From Sphingobium trunci (GTDB lineage: Bacteria > Pseudomonadota > Alphaproteobacteria > Sphingomonadales > Sphingomonadaceae), in the NCBI RefSeq assembly GCF_022664535.1, contig NZ_JAKUJY010000014.1, positions 51,174 to 115,173 of the forward strand: a stretch of 64,000 nucleotides of DNA, given 5' to 3'. The notes beneath the pieces are model-generated. The model ran no database searches. It was given only the letters and a program-made list of their open reading frames with translations, and had not been told where the DNA came from. Both the position numbers and the translations under genes were made by a program. This document shows, in pieces, positions 8,261 through 17,339 of this stretch. Position 1 is the first letter of the stretch. The number at the start of each line of letters is the position of its first letter.

Positions 8261-9817
8261 TCAGATGCGGCGGCCCGCGTCCCGCCAATAGGTTTCGCGA
8301 ATATCCTTCTTCAGCACCTTGCCGACCGGGCTGCGCGGCAGCGTGTCGATGAAATCGACGCTCTTGGGCGCCTTCACCGATCCCAGCCTTTCCTTACACA
8401 GGGCGATCAGCTCCTCGCCGCTCACGCTGGCGCCCGGCTTCAGCTCCACCACGGCCTTCACCGCCTCGCCCCAGCCCGCGTCGGGCACGCCGATCACCGC
8501 GCAGTCCAGCACCGCCGGATGCGACCAGAGCAGTTGTTCGACCTCGCTCGGATAGACGTTGAAGCCGCCGGTGATGATGACGTCCTTCTTGCGGTCGGTG
8601 ATGTGCAGAAAGCCCTCGGCATCGATATGGCCAAGGTCGCCCGTGTGCAGCCAGCCATCGACGATGGTCTCCGCGGTCTTGTCCGGCTGCTTGTAATATC
8701 CCTTCATCACGATATCGCCGCGCAGGCAGATCTCGCCGGTTTCCCCCTGCGGCACCGGAACGCCCGCATCGTCCAATATGGCCGTGGTGTTGAGCACCGA
8801 GGGCAGGCCGCAGGAGGAAAGCCGCTGATCGTCGGCAATCCGTCCGTCGCGATAATGGTCGCCCGGACGCAGGAAGGCGATCGATCCGGGCGCTTCGGTC
8901 TGGCCATAGCCCTGATGCATCACCGGGCCGAACAGCCTGAGCGCGGCGCGCAGCTTTTCCACAGCCATGGGCGCCGCGCCATACATCAGATAGCGAAGCC
9001 GCGAAAAATCGCGGCTTTCGATCCCCGGCATCTCCAGCAGGCGGTAGATGACGGTGGGCGGCAGGAAGAATTCCGTCACCCCCTCCCCGCACACCAAGTC
9101 CAGCAGCGTCACCGGATCGGGCTTGGTCATCACCACCACCTTGCCGCCGCGCGCCGTGGCGGAGAGCGTCAGGAACCCCGCCGTGTGCGTCATCGGCGCG
9201 GCGGCCAGGTTCACGATCGGCTCGCCGGGAGCATAAGGCGTATTGATGACGCAATTGGCGATCGACACGGTCAGGTTGCGGTGCGTCAGCATCACGCCCT
9301 TGGGCTTGCCGGTGGTGCCGCCGGTCGGCATGATCGCCGCCAGATGGTCCTCCGCCACATGGGTGGAGAGCGGCGCGGCCGGAGCGGCGGCGCAAAAATC
9401 GTCCAGCGTCAGCGCGCCTTCGGCCTCCCCATCGATACATACCAAGGTGCGCAGATGCGGGCATGCCGACCGGATCGCCTGCACGATGGGCGCGAAGGCC
9501 TGCTGGAAGAACAGCAGCTCCACGTCGAACCCCTCGATCAGATGGAGATGATCCTCCGCCGTGCTGCGCGGATTGAGCGGCACCCAGGCGAAACCGGCGC
9601 GCCAGATGGCGAGGACGCACAGCCATGCCTTGGGATCGTTGGCCGCCAGCACCGCCGCCTTGGTCTCAGGCGCCAGACCCAGAGCGGCCAGCCCGTGCCC
9701 CACGCGCCAGGTGACGTCGCGGGCCTGGCCGAAGCTCCACTCCTCCCCGTCCTTCACATAGGCGATGCGGTCGAGGCCCAGGCTGGCTCCCCGGTCGAAA
9801 AAGGCGATGAGCGACAT
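8261..9817 (-). CDS. AMP-forming acyl-CoA synthetase
   Basis: 518 residues of the ANL adenylating family. Visible motifs: P-loop IMPTGGTTGKPKGVMLTHRN, in which the usual TSGTTG is TGGTTG; YGQTEAPG (A5); GWLHTGDLGHID (A7); DRKKDVIITGGFNVYPSEVE (A8, hinge); and SPVGKVLKKDIR with the C-terminal catalytic lysine (A10). It activates a carboxylic acid to its CoA thioester and is therefore the likely entry enzyme of this operon. No residue pattern tells whether the acid is aliphatic, alicyclic or aromatic. Ribosome site GGGAAG lies before the start, 21 bp downstream of the crotonase gene. Confidence 0.9.
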   Translation of the reverse strand: MSLIAFFDRGASLGLDRIAYVKDGEEWSFGQARDVTWRVGHGLAALGLAPETKAAVLAANDPKAWLCVLAIWRAGFAWVPLNPRSTAEDHLHLIEGFDVELLFFQQAFAPIVQAIRSACPHLRTLVCIDGEAEGALTLDDFCAAAPAAPLSTHVAEDHLAAIMPTGGTTGKPKGVMLTHRNLTVSIANCVINTPYAPGEPIVNLAAAPMTHTAGFLTLSATARGGKVVVMTKPDPVTLLDLVCGEGVTEFFLPPTVIYRLLEMPGIESRDFSRLRYLMYGAAPMAVEKLRAALRLFGPVMHQGYGQTEAPGSIAFLRPGDHYRDGRIADDQRLSSCGLPSVLNTTAILDDAGVPVPQGETGEICLRGDIVMKGYYKQPDKTAETIVDGWLHTGDLGHIDAEGFLHITDRKKDVIITGGFNVYPSEVEQLLWSHPAVLDCAVIGVPDAGWGEAVKAVVELKPGASVSGEELIALCKERLGSVKAPKSVDFIDTLPRSPVGKVLKKDIRETYWRDAGRRI

Positions 9818-9838
9818 AGGGTCTTCCCGTGCTGGCGA

Positions 9839-10684
9839 TCAGAGCGAAAGATCGGCGTTGATGCGCGCGATGGTCGCGGGCAGGTCCAGTTCGTTTTCGC
9901 GATTCTGGCCCAGTTGCAGGTGCCGCCCGGCGCTGGCCTGGAGCTTGCCCTGCGCCAGCGCCTCGCGGAACGCGTCGTTTTCGGCGGCAAGGGCGGCGAA
10001 GAAATGGTCGGCCATGGGCGCCGTCAGCCTGCCCTGCACGGCGCGGTGCATGGCGATCACATCGCGCGTCCGGGCATTGATCCGGCCCAGCAGATCGTCG
10101 AGATAGGCGTCGATCTCATCCTCGCCCAGCGCGCGGTTGATGATGCCGTAACGCTCCATCTCCTCGCCGCTGAAGTCGCGCGCGCTCAGCAGGATTTCCA
10201 GCGCCCGCGCATGGCCCGCCATGATCGTCGTGCGCGTGGTCCCTCCCCCCGCGGCCAGAAAATATCCGCTCGCCTCCGGGAAGCAGAGGAGCGACCGGCG
10301 GGTGGCGAAGCGCATGTCGAAGGCCAGGATGAACTCGAACCCGCCGCCGCGCACCCGGCCGTCGACCTTGGCGATCGTCACCTGCGGCAGCGCCTGCCAG
10401 TTGAGCGCCATCGCCTGCAGCGCGTTGATATCGGGATACCGTCCGGCGCTGGACGGGTCGGTCGCCGACTTTTCCAGTTCGCCGATGTCGAAATGGGCGA
10501 TGAAGAAATCCGGGTCGGCGCTGTCCATCACCACCGCCTTGATGTCCGCGCGTTGCATCAGCATGCCGGAGAGCTGGAACAGCTCCTGGATCATCTTGAT
10601 GGTGATGAGGTTGATCGGCGGATTGTCGAGCGTGACATGCAGCACGCCGCCATCCTCGCGCAGCTTCAGGGTTTCAAAGTTCAT
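9839..10684 (-). CDS. Enoyl-CoA hydratase/isomerase family protein
   Basis: 281 residues from the ATG at 10684. Crotonase-fold signatures are VLHVTLDNPPINLIT near residue 14, IAHFDIGELEKS where the oxyanion-hole segment is expected, VDGRVRGGGFEFILAFDMRFA, and FPEASGYFLAAGGGTTR. The second glutamate of classical hydratases is not obvious, so hydratase, isomerase, lyase or hydrolase activity remains open. C-terminal residues after about 240 are charged and diverge from standard family members. It is part of the minus-strand beta-oxidation-like operon between the reductase at 10717 and the CoA ligase. Confidence 0.82.
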   Translation of the reverse strand: MNFETLKLREDGGVLHVTLDNPPINLITIKMIQELFQLSGMLMQRADIKAVVMDSADPDFFIAHFDIGELEKSATDPSSAGRYPDINALQAMALNWQALPQVTIAKVDGRVRGGGFEFILAFDMRFATRRSLLCFPEASGYFLAAGGGTTRTTIMAGHARALEILLSARDFSGEEMERYGIINRALGEDEIDAYLDDLLGRINARTRDVIAMHRAVQGRLTAPMADHFFAALAAENDAFREALAQGKLQASAGRHLQLGQNRENELDLPATIARINADLSL

Positions 10685-10716
10685 GACACTCTCTCCTCTC
10701 GGACCTCTCGCCGGTT

Positions 10717-11832
10717 TCAGACCAGCCGCTCGACCTTGATCCCCGCATAGCCGTAGCTTTGCAGCATCCCCATCAGGTCGCGGTGGCCGAACACCTCGCT
10801 GGGGCTGCGGAATCCGGTGAGCGCAGGCGTTTCCACCGACAGGCGCCGCGCGGCATAGGCCTGCAGCAGGCCCGTGGTGAAATAGCCGCCGGTCGAAACC
10901 ATCGTCGTCTTCACGATCACATTGTTGCCGGTGCCGAGGCATGTGTCGTAGGCCCGATGCACCTGCCGCCGCTCGCGCGGCGGGGTGTCCGGCGTGATCG
11001 CCACCGCCATGCTGTCGAGCAGCGGATAGAGATGATCGTCGGGGATCCACTGCAACGACACCTTGTAGGCGCGCTCCAGTTCCAGCTCCTTCTTGTAGAG
11101 TTGCTGGTTCCACATCGCGACCGACATCTTGCAGTTGCGCACGCGGCCATCGCGGGCGAACCAGATGGGGTTGGACGTGCCGCCCCAATTGGACGCCTTG
11201 AGCACCCGGTTCGACGGCGTCACGATGTCGCAGGTGTCGATGCCGGGATAGCGGACCAGTTCATTGTCCTGGAGATAATAGGCCGAATAGCGCACCGCAT
11301 CGAGGATGGTCTGGGCCGATGCGACGGTCGGCACCGCCTGCGCCACCTCCGTCATGTCCAGACTGTCGACGCCCGGCGTTTCCAGGCAATAGCGCGCGCC
11401 GATTTCCGACACGCCATACATGCAGGCGGTCGACGGGATCAGCGCCAGCCCGGCCTTCGCGAACGCCCGGCCATAATGGTCGCGCAGCCATATCATCCAG
11501 TGCTGCTCGCCGGTCGTGTCGACATAATGGATGCCCGCCTGCAGCGCGGCCTCCACCACCGGCGGGCCGAAGCGCATGAACGGCCCCACCGTGTTGCACA
11601 CCACCTTGCGGCCCGCGAACAGCCGGGTCAGGGCCTCGACCGTGTTTTCGACCTCGCAGATTTCATAGCGGGCATTCTCGATCCCCGGCACGATCCGGCA
11701 TGCCGCCTCGATCTTCTCGCGGTTGCGCCCGGCGGCCACGAACGGCACGTCCAGGTCGCGCAGATGCTCCATGACCAGGCGGCCCGTATAGCCGCTGGCG
11801 CCATAGACCACGACGGGAAATTCAGCACTCAT
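10717..11832 (-). CDS. Saccharopine dehydrogenase-like NAD(P)-binding reductase
   Basis: 371 residues. The N-terminus has the dinucleotide-binding motif VVVYGASGYTGRL followed by VPFVAAGRNREKIE, as in the saccharopine dehydrogenase NADP-binding domain family that includes trans-acting enoyl reductases. The segments VVCNTVGPFMRFGPPVVEAAL and GIHYVDTTGEQHWM are typical of this family. No true saccharopine context exists here; neighbours are CoA-pathway enzymes, so it may reduce an acyl or cyclic intermediate. Start at 11832, 35 bp after the preceding acyl-CoA dehydrogenase stop. The exact reaction is unknown. Confidence 0.8.
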   Translation of the reverse strand: MSAEFPVVVYGASGYTGRLVMEHLRDLDVPFVAAGRNREKIEAACRIVPGIENARYEICEVENTVEALTRLFAGRKVVCNTVGPFMRFGPPVVEAALQAGIHYVDTTGEQHWMIWLRDHYGRAFAKAGLALIPSTACMYGVSEIGARYCLETPGVDSLDMTEVAQAVPTVASAQTILDAVRYSAYYLQDNELVRYPGIDTCDIVTPSNRVLKASNWGGTSNPIWFARDGRVRNCKMSVAMWNQQLYKKELELERAYKVSLQWIPDDHLYPLLDSMAVAITPDTPPRERRQVHRAYDTCLGTGNNVIVKTTMVSTGGYFTTGLLQAYAARRLSVETPALTGFRSPSEVFGHRDLMGMLQSYGYAGIKVERLV

Positions 11833-11867
11833 CCGACAATCCTCTCCATAAAGCGCCGATGGTCCGG

Positions 11868-13145
11868 TCAGGGCTGGCCCCAGCCTTCCAGACGGTTGAG
11901 CCGGGTCATCAGGAACCCGAAATGCATCAGCAGCAGGTTGTTCTCGCCATCCTCGATCTGCATCGCGCGCGCGTCGCGCAGCAGCTTTTCGATCGGATAT
12001 TCCTGGGTCAGGCCGACCCCCCCGAACAGTTGCAGGGCCTCGTTCACGACCGCGAACATCTCGCTGTTGCAGAAGGCCTTGCCCGCCGCGGTGAAATAGG
12101 GGTGGGGGCGCGGCGAGCATTTGGTATATTCGGCGACGTGGCGCGCCATGGCCTTGATCGCCTCGACCTTCGCGCCCATCGTCCCCAGCCGGTACTGGGT
12201 CAGTTGCAGGTCGGCGAGTAGCGCGCCGCCCTGTCTGCGCTCGTTCGCATAGGCCAGCGCCAGCTCGAACGCGGCACGCGCCAGCCCGGTGGCGACGTGG
12301 CTCATCGCCGTCCCCGCCTGCGCCCAGGCGCCCGCATGCTTGATCGCATAATCGTCGCGGGTCGCGACCGCCCAGCGGCGCGGCACCTTCACATTGTCGA
12401 AGAATATCTCGCCCTGCGGCAGAGCCCGCTTGCCCAGCTTGGCGAGCGGCCTGCCCTTCGAAATGCCGGGCAGGTCCAGCGGCACGACGATGTTGCAGCC
12501 ATGGGCGTTGCCCCGATCGTCATGGAAGCCCTCGCCATAGTCGGCCGCGATGTCGAGCAGCGCCACCTGCGCCACATAACCGTTCGAAACCCAGGCCGAC
12601 GACTGGCCGTGGATGACGATCTCGTCCGCGCCGAAACGGGCGACCAGATTGCCCACATTGCCCTTCGCGCCGGGAAAGCGCTCCTCCCCATAGAGCAGCA
12701 GTCCATCCGATCCGCGATCCGGCTGGGTGGCGGCCCAGCAGCCGATCCTGCCCTCGCACATCTGGATCAGTTCGGGATCGCCGCTGCCCAGCGCCGCGCG
12801 GATCGGCATCTCGCCCGCGCCCGCCGACACGGCCAGACCGACATCGCCCCAGCCCAGTTCGGATATGACCAGGCTTTCCATGCGGGCCAGTGCGCGCGGC
12901 TCCATGCCCGCCATGGTTTCCGGCCCGATGCCCAGCTTCGCGAACGCGCGGTGGAAATCCCATAGCGGCGATCCGGGCTCATAGGCCTGCTCGGGCGCCA
13001 TGCGGTCCAGTTCCCGCGCGATCGGCCGCATCACCTCCGCCGCGAAGCGGTGCACGCCCTGCTGGATCGCCAGTTCTTCTTCGCTGAACCCGGCATCGAA
13101 GCCCGAAAGCTCCAGATGCGGCCAGGCGATATCATGTCCTGCCAT
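11868..13145 (-). CDS. Acyl-CoA dehydrogenase
   Basis: 425 residues. The usual three-part acyl-CoA dehydrogenase layout is visible: N-terminal helices with FAAEVMRPIARELDRM; middle domain with IGCWAATQPDRGSDG (a variant of the WAITEP..GSD segment); VSNGYVAQVALL; and C-terminal helices with AYANERRQGG, LQLFGGVGLTQEYPIEKLLRD and MQIEDGENNLLL, the acidic residue occupying the catalytic base region. It is a different subfamily from the 572-residue enzyme downstream, so the operon carries two distinct dehydrogenases, suggesting two desaturation steps. Gap of 11 bp to the thiolase gene upstream. Confidence 0.88.
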   Translation of the reverse strand: MAGHDIAWPHLELSGFDAGFSEEELAIQQGVHRFAAEVMRPIARELDRMAPEQAYEPGSPLWDFHRAFAKLGIGPETMAGMEPRALARMESLVISELGWGDVGLAVSAGAGEMPIRAALGSGDPELIQMCEGRIGCWAATQPDRGSDGLLLYGEERFPGAKGNVGNLVARFGADEIVIHGQSSAWVSNGYVAQVALLDIAADYGEGFHDDRGNAHGCNIVVPLDLPGISKGRPLAKLGKRALPQGEIFFDNVKVPRRWAVATRDDYAIKHAGAWAQAGTAMSHVATGLARAAFELALAYANERRQGGALLADLQLTQYRLGTMGAKVEAIKAMARHVAEYTKCSPRPHPYFTAAGKAFCNSEMFAVVNEALQLFGGVGLTQEYPIEKLLRDARAMQIEDGENNLLLMHFGFLMTRLNRLEGWGQP

Positions 13146-13156
13146 TGCGCAAAATC

Positions 13157-14398
13157 CTATCGCGTCAGGATGTTGACGGTGACGACGCCTTCCTCGTACC
13201 CGATCGAGCCACCGCCATTTTCCTGCAGGGCGACCTTCGCCCCCTCGACCTGGCGCTGCCCGGCCTCGCCGCGAAGCTGCGTCACCAGCTCGTGCAACTG
13301 TCCAAGGCCCGTGGCGCCGATGGGATGCCCCTTGCACTCCAGCCCGCCCGAAGGGTTGATCGGAACGCGCCCGCCCACGGTGAATTCGCCGCGCTCGGCC
13401 GCAGGGCCGGCGCCGCCCATCGGCACCAGCCGCAGATATTCGGCCGCGATGATCTCGCCCATGGCGGTCGCGTCATGGACCTCGACCACCGACACATCGT
13501 CCGGGCCGATGCCCGCGCGCTCATAGGCGATGTTCGCGGCGCGGCGGCACACCGCCTTGTCGAATTCCGCCGCCTCGCGCGGGGCAGCGGTGGCGATGGC
13601 GGTCGCGGCGACGCGAACGGCGCGGCTGCGCGATCCCTTCAGCTTCGCCAGCCCCCTTTCGGTGCAGACGATCACCGCCGCCCCGCCATCGGTCAGCGGG
13701 CCGCACATGGCGATCGTCAGCGGATAGGTGATCGGCGCGGAGGCCAGCACCTCCTCGATGGTGAAGGGCTTGCGATATTGCGCCAGCGGGTTGTGCACCG
13801 AATGATTGTGGTTCTTCGCGGCGACGGCGGCGATCTGCCGCTGGGTCGTTCCGAAATTCTTCATCCAGAAACGGCACATGGCGGCGTAGATCGCCATGAA
13901 CCGGCTATAGGGGCGGTCGGACTCGCTGCCCTCCGGCACTTCCACCCCCTCGCCCAGCGCGAGCAGCAGCGCCGCATTTTCCTCCGCCCGGCTGACGTCC
14001 CAGCCGCCGTCGAACATCGCCAGCGCCCTCGCCTTGTCCTCGATATTCATCTTCTCGGCGCCGACCGCGATGGCGATGTCGCACGATCCGGCGCGCAGCG
14101 CCTGCACCGCCAGCTGGAAGGCGCTGGTGCCGGTCGCGCAGGCATTTTCGACATTGTAGACCGGAATGCCGGTCAGGCCGAAACGGGTGAAGACGACCTG
14201 CCCGGGAATGGCGAACTGCCCCTGCAGGGCAGGCTGCGTGCCGGTGCCGTAAAAGGCCTGCTCGATCTGCGCCATCTCCGCGCCCGCGTCCTTGAGCGCC
14301 AGGTCGACCGCTTCGCCCGCCAGCTGCCAGACGGCCTTGTCGATATGCCGCCCGAACGGGGTCATGCCGACGCCGGCGATAAAGATGTCGCGCTCCAT
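13157..14398 (-). CDS. Thiolase, SCP2/SCP-x type
   Basis: 413 residues. Active-site cysteine in ENACATGTSAFQLA (about residue 85-98), histidine in VVEVHDATAMGEI and the C-terminal GGLECKGHPIGATGLGQ, all characteristic of SCP-x-type 3-ketoacyl-CoA thiolases, which handle branched or steroid-like side chains as well as simple chains. Of the closely spaced ATGs at 14410, 14401 and 14398 the last has GGAG at the best distance (6 bases). It is the first gene of the operon and is divergent from the LAL regulator. It would release acetyl-CoA or propionyl-CoA at the end of each cycle. Confidence 0.87.
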   Translation of the reverse strand: MERDIFIAGVGMTPFGRHIDKAVWQLAGEAVDLALKDAGAEMAQIEQAFYGTGTQPALQGQFAIPGQVVFTRFGLTGIPVYNVENACATGTSAFQLAVQALRAGSCDIAIAVGAEKMNIEDKARALAMFDGGWDVSRAEENAALLLALGEGVEVPEGSESDRPYSRFMAIYAAMCRFWMKNFGTTQRQIAAVAAKNHNHSVHNPLAQYRKPFTIEEVLASAPITYPLTIAMCGPLTDGGAAVIVCTERGLAKLKGSRSRAVRVAATAIATAAPREAAEFDKAVCRRAANIAYERAGIGPDDVSVVEVHDATAMGEIIAAEYLRLVPMGGAGPAAERGEFTVGGRVPINPSGGLECKGHPIGATGLGQLHELVTQLRGEAGQRQVEGAKVALQENGGGSIGYEEGVVTVNILTR

Positions 14399-14516
14399 CA
14401 TCCTCTCCATCCGCGGGCCAGATTCGCCATCCGCCGTCTTGTCCCGCCCGCCCCGCCCCGACCGGGGAGCGGCACGACCGATATTCCAAGCATGTATGGG
14501 GATGGCGCCTGCTTGC

Positions 14517-14537
14517 CTCCCCCCTGTGACGGGGGGG
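14517..14537. repeat. Dispersed C-rich/G-rich palindrome, copy 1
   Basis: In the 210-bp divergent region between thiolase and LAL regulator lies CTCCCCCC followed by TGTGAC and a run of G, forming a hairpin-like palindrome. A near-identical unit occurs at 21014-21036. This is a dispersed intergenic repeat rather than a gene-specific operator. The rest of the intergenic region holds the promoters of both transcripts, which I cannot place. Confidence 0.45.
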
Positions 14538-14608
14538 ATGGGAAGGGGGCGATTGCCACTATCCTGCCCCCTCGGATATACCGCCGGAAAAGCGGGATTG
14601 GGGTGAGG

Positions 14609-17251
14609 ATGCAGGAAGCGGACGACAGGAAGCAGGACAGCGGCATGTCCGGCGGCATCGCGCTCAAGACCGTCCCGCCGCGCGCGCCGCAGATCTTCCT
14701 GGTCCGGCCGCACCTCGCGCTCCAGCGCATCCGGCTGGCAGATATCGACCTTATAGAGATCATCGCGCCGCATGGCTTCGGCAAGACCAGCCAACTTGCG
14801 CAATGGCATCGCGAGGCGCTGGTGGCGGGGATCGTGCCGATCTGGCTGTCGCTCGATTCCCGCGACGATCCCTTCCGCCTGATCCGCGCCCTGTCGCAGG
14901 CGGTGGTGCGGGCGTCGGCCTACACCATCTTCCCCGCCAGCTTCGTCGAATGGATCGGCGGCTGCACCGATCCGCAGGAAGCGATCACCGCCTGGCTTGC
15001 CCATCTGTCGGGCAGCGGGCAGGATCTGCTGCTGCTGATCGACGATGTCGACCATGCCCCGGAAACGACACTGGCGGCGCTCGACTATCTGCTGGCAAAT
15101 GCGCCCACCAACCTGCGCATCGCGCTGGGCCGCCGCCCCTCCGCGACGCTGGCATCGCCCGACATTCTGGGCAATCTGCCGCTCATGCGGATCACCGCCC
15201 GCGACCTGCGCCTGCGGGAGGAGGAGACGATCAGACTGGTGCAGCAATCGCTGCGCACCAACTTCAACGCCGAACTCGCCGCGCGGATTCACGTCCTGAC
15301 CGAGGGATGGCCGCTGGGCGTGCGCCTCGCCATCGCGTCGCAGCTGCGTTCGCCCTCGCCCGCCGATCTCGATGGCATGCTCTCGTCCGATCTCGGCCAA
15401 TATTTCCTCGACAGCGTCATCAGCAAGCTGCCGCCCCGGACGGCCGAAATGCTGGTCGACATCGCCCAGCTCGATCCCATCCATCCCGACCTGTGCCGCG
15501 CCATGATCGGCGAGGATGCGCCCGTGGAGGAGATGGAGCGCCTGGCCGCCGAGACCCCGGTGCTGACCCATGGCGAAACCGGTGGCTGGCTGCGCCTGCA
15601 TCCCTCGGCGCGGGAGGTGCTGGTCCCCCGCCGCAAGCTGCGGCCGCCCGCATTGCTGCACGAACAGGCGCTGCGCGCTCGTGATTGGTATCAGGACCAT
15701 GGATTGCTGGAGGAGGCCGCCCAGCAGGCGGCGCTGATCGGCGACGAAAGCGCCGCGATGGCGCTGGCGGAGGCCAGCTTGGCCGCCATGACGCGGCAGG
15801 GGCGCAACAATGAGGTGCTGGAATGGTATGGCCGCGTCTCCCCGGACGAGATTGGCGAGCATCCCGGCTTCTGGGCGCCCACCGGCTGGGCGCTGGCCCT
15901 GAGCAACCGGCGGGACGAGGCGCGCGGCCTTGTCGACCTGATCCGCCAGGCCCCCGCCTCCACCGAGGCGCAGCTTTATGAAGCGGACCTGATCCTCGCG
16001 GCCACGGCCGGTTATGTCGACGACCTCATGCAGATGGAGGAATTCGCCAGCCGCTGGCCGACGCCGCCCGCGTCAGCCGACGCCTCGTCCAGCCTGCTGC
16101 ATGCCGTCACCCTGGCCCACCGCGCCCTGCTGATGGGGCAGCCCGAACTGGTGCGGCAATGCCTGGCCCCGCCGCTGGCGGAGCGGGCGATGATGGTGCC
16201 GGCATCCTGGGGCTATGCCGACCTGCTCATCGGCATGAGCTATTATTGGGAGGGCAAGGTCGAACTGGCGGCGGACCAGCTCAGGACCGCCTTCAACCTC
16301 ACCAGCAAGCATATGGACAGGCGCAATCGCGTGGTGTCCATGATCGCGGGCATGCTGGCGATCGCCTGCCTGGAATGCGGCCGGGCGGAGGAGGCGGGCC
16401 TGCATCTGTCGCTGCGCGTCAACATGATCGAAAAGCATGGCGTGCCCGAAACGGTGATGGCCGCCTTCGCCACGCTGGCGGAACTGTCGATCGACGGGCG
16501 GCATCAGGATCAGGCAGCCGTGCAATATGGTTCGCTGGCGGCCGAGGGACGGGCGCGGCGCAACAGCCGGATGGAGGCGGCCGCCTATTTCGGCCTCGCC
16601 CGCCTGCATGCGCGCCATGGGCGGCTGTTCAGCGCCCGGCAGGAAGTGGAACGGGCCGACGCCCTGCTTGCCGCCCTGTCACCGGAAACACCGGCCCCGG
16701 TTCGCCTCTGGTGCGCGCTTCAGGCGGAACTCGCGCGCGCGACCGTCCTGTCCCATGAGGGCATGGCCAAGGCGGCGGAGGCGGAAGCATCCGCCTCGCG
16801 CGCCCTTGCCCTTGCCATGCAGCTCAACCGAGGGGCGGAGATCGCCCGCGCCCTGTTCCTGCGGGCGCAGGCGAGGGAAAGGCTGGGCGACGAACGGGCC
16901 GCGCTGGACCTGACCGAAGCGGAAAGCCTGTGCGAAGCAGGCGGCCTCAGGCGGCTGAAGGCCGAATTCACCGGCCCGGAAGCGCCCCGCGACCAGCGCG
17001 AAGCGCCTGCCGCCCCGCCGCCGCAACCCTCATCCCTGCCCAATCGGGGCGCGGCGGAAAATATGCTGACGCCCAGGGAACAGGATGTGCTGGCCCGGCT
17101 GATGAGCCATATGAGCAACAAGGAGATCGCGCTCTCCATGGGCGTGGGCGAGGAAACCATCAAATGGCACCTCAAGAACCTGTTCCACAAGCTGGGTGCG
17201 GGTGACCGCAAGTCCGCCGTCAAGCGAGCGCGCATGCTGGGCCTTGCCTGA
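14609..17251 (+). CDS. LAL-type (MalT-like) LuxR-family transcriptional activator
   Basis: 880 residues from ATG 14609; an ATG at 14645 is an alternative start. N-terminal STAND-type ATPase with a Walker-A-like IAPHGFGKTSQ at about 51-61 (first glycine replaced by Ala-Pro-His) and Walker B LLLLIDDVDHA at about 140-150; a long alpha-helical TPR-like middle; and a C-terminal LuxR helix-turn-helix, LTPREQDVLARLMSHMSNKE with WHLKNLFHKL, at about 820-880. LAL regulators bind an inducer, hydrolyse ATP, oligomerise and activate transcription. Being divergent from the nine-gene operon it is the best candidate for its activator, probably sensing the substrate or its CoA ester. Confidence 0.9.
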   Translation: MQEADDRKQDSGMSGGIALKTVPPRAPQIFLVRPHLALQRIRLADIDLIEIIAPHGFGKTSQLAQWHREALVAGIVPIWLSLDSRDDPFRLIRALSQAVVRASAYTIFPASFVEWIGGCTDPQEAITAWLAHLSGSGQDLLLLIDDVDHAPETTLAALDYLLANAPTNLRIALGRRPSATLASPDILGNLPLMRITARDLRLREEETIRLVQQSLRTNFNAELAARIHVLTEGWPLGVRLAIASQLRSPSPADLDGMLSSDLGQYFLDSVISKLPPRTAEMLVDIAQLDPIHPDLCRAMIGEDAPVEEMERLAAETPVLTHGETGGWLRLHPSAREVLVPRRKLRPPALLHEQALRARDWYQDHGLLEEAAQQAALIGDESAAMALAEASLAAMTRQGRNNEVLEWYGRVSPDEIGEHPGFWAPTGWALALSNRRDEARGLVDLIRQAPASTEAQLYEADLILAATAGYVDDLMQMEEFASRWPTPPASADASSSLLHAVTLAHRALLMGQPELVRQCLAPPLAERAMMVPASWGYADLLIGMSYYWEGKVELAADQLRTAFNLTSKHMDRRNRVVSMIAGMLAIACLECGRAEEAGLHLSLRVNMIEKHGVPETVMAAFATLAELSIDGRHQDQAAVQYGSLAAEGRARRNSRMEAAAYFGLARLHARHGRLFSARQEVERADALLAALSPETPAPVRLWCALQAELARATVLSHEGMAKAAEAEASASRALALAMQLNRGAEIARALFLRAQARERLGDERAALDLTEAESLCEAGGLRRLKAEFTGPEAPRDQREAPAAPPPQPSSLPNRGAAENMLTPREQDVLARLMSHMSNKEIALSMGVGEETIKWHLKNLFHKLGAGDRKSAVKRARMLGLA

Positions 17252-17278
17252 ACGGGCGGGCGGCTGACATCGGGCATG

Positions 17279-17316
17279 AAAAAACCGGTGCGCGGGATGA
17301 TGAACCCGCGCACCGG
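17279..17316 (-). terminator. Intrinsic terminator of the TonB-receptor transcript
   Basis: A perfect 12-bp stem, CCGGTGCGCGGG facing CCCGCGCACCGG, with an 8-base loop. Six A residues at 17279-17284 on the plus strand give a six-U tail in the minus-strand transcript. It also separates the convergent LAL gene. Confidence 0.9.
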
Positions 17317-17339
17317 CAGCTTGCTGCGGCCCGTTGCCG

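Noticed and set aside
8201..10750. Plus-strand open frame of 849 codons across the CoA ligase and crotonase
   Set aside because: Shadow frame opposite two well-supported genes; no domain, biased composition.
13157..13524. Extension of the thiolase frame upstream to 15862 (901 codons)
   Set aside because: The thiolase family length and the ribosome site fix the start near 14398; the extension is antisense to the LAL regulator.
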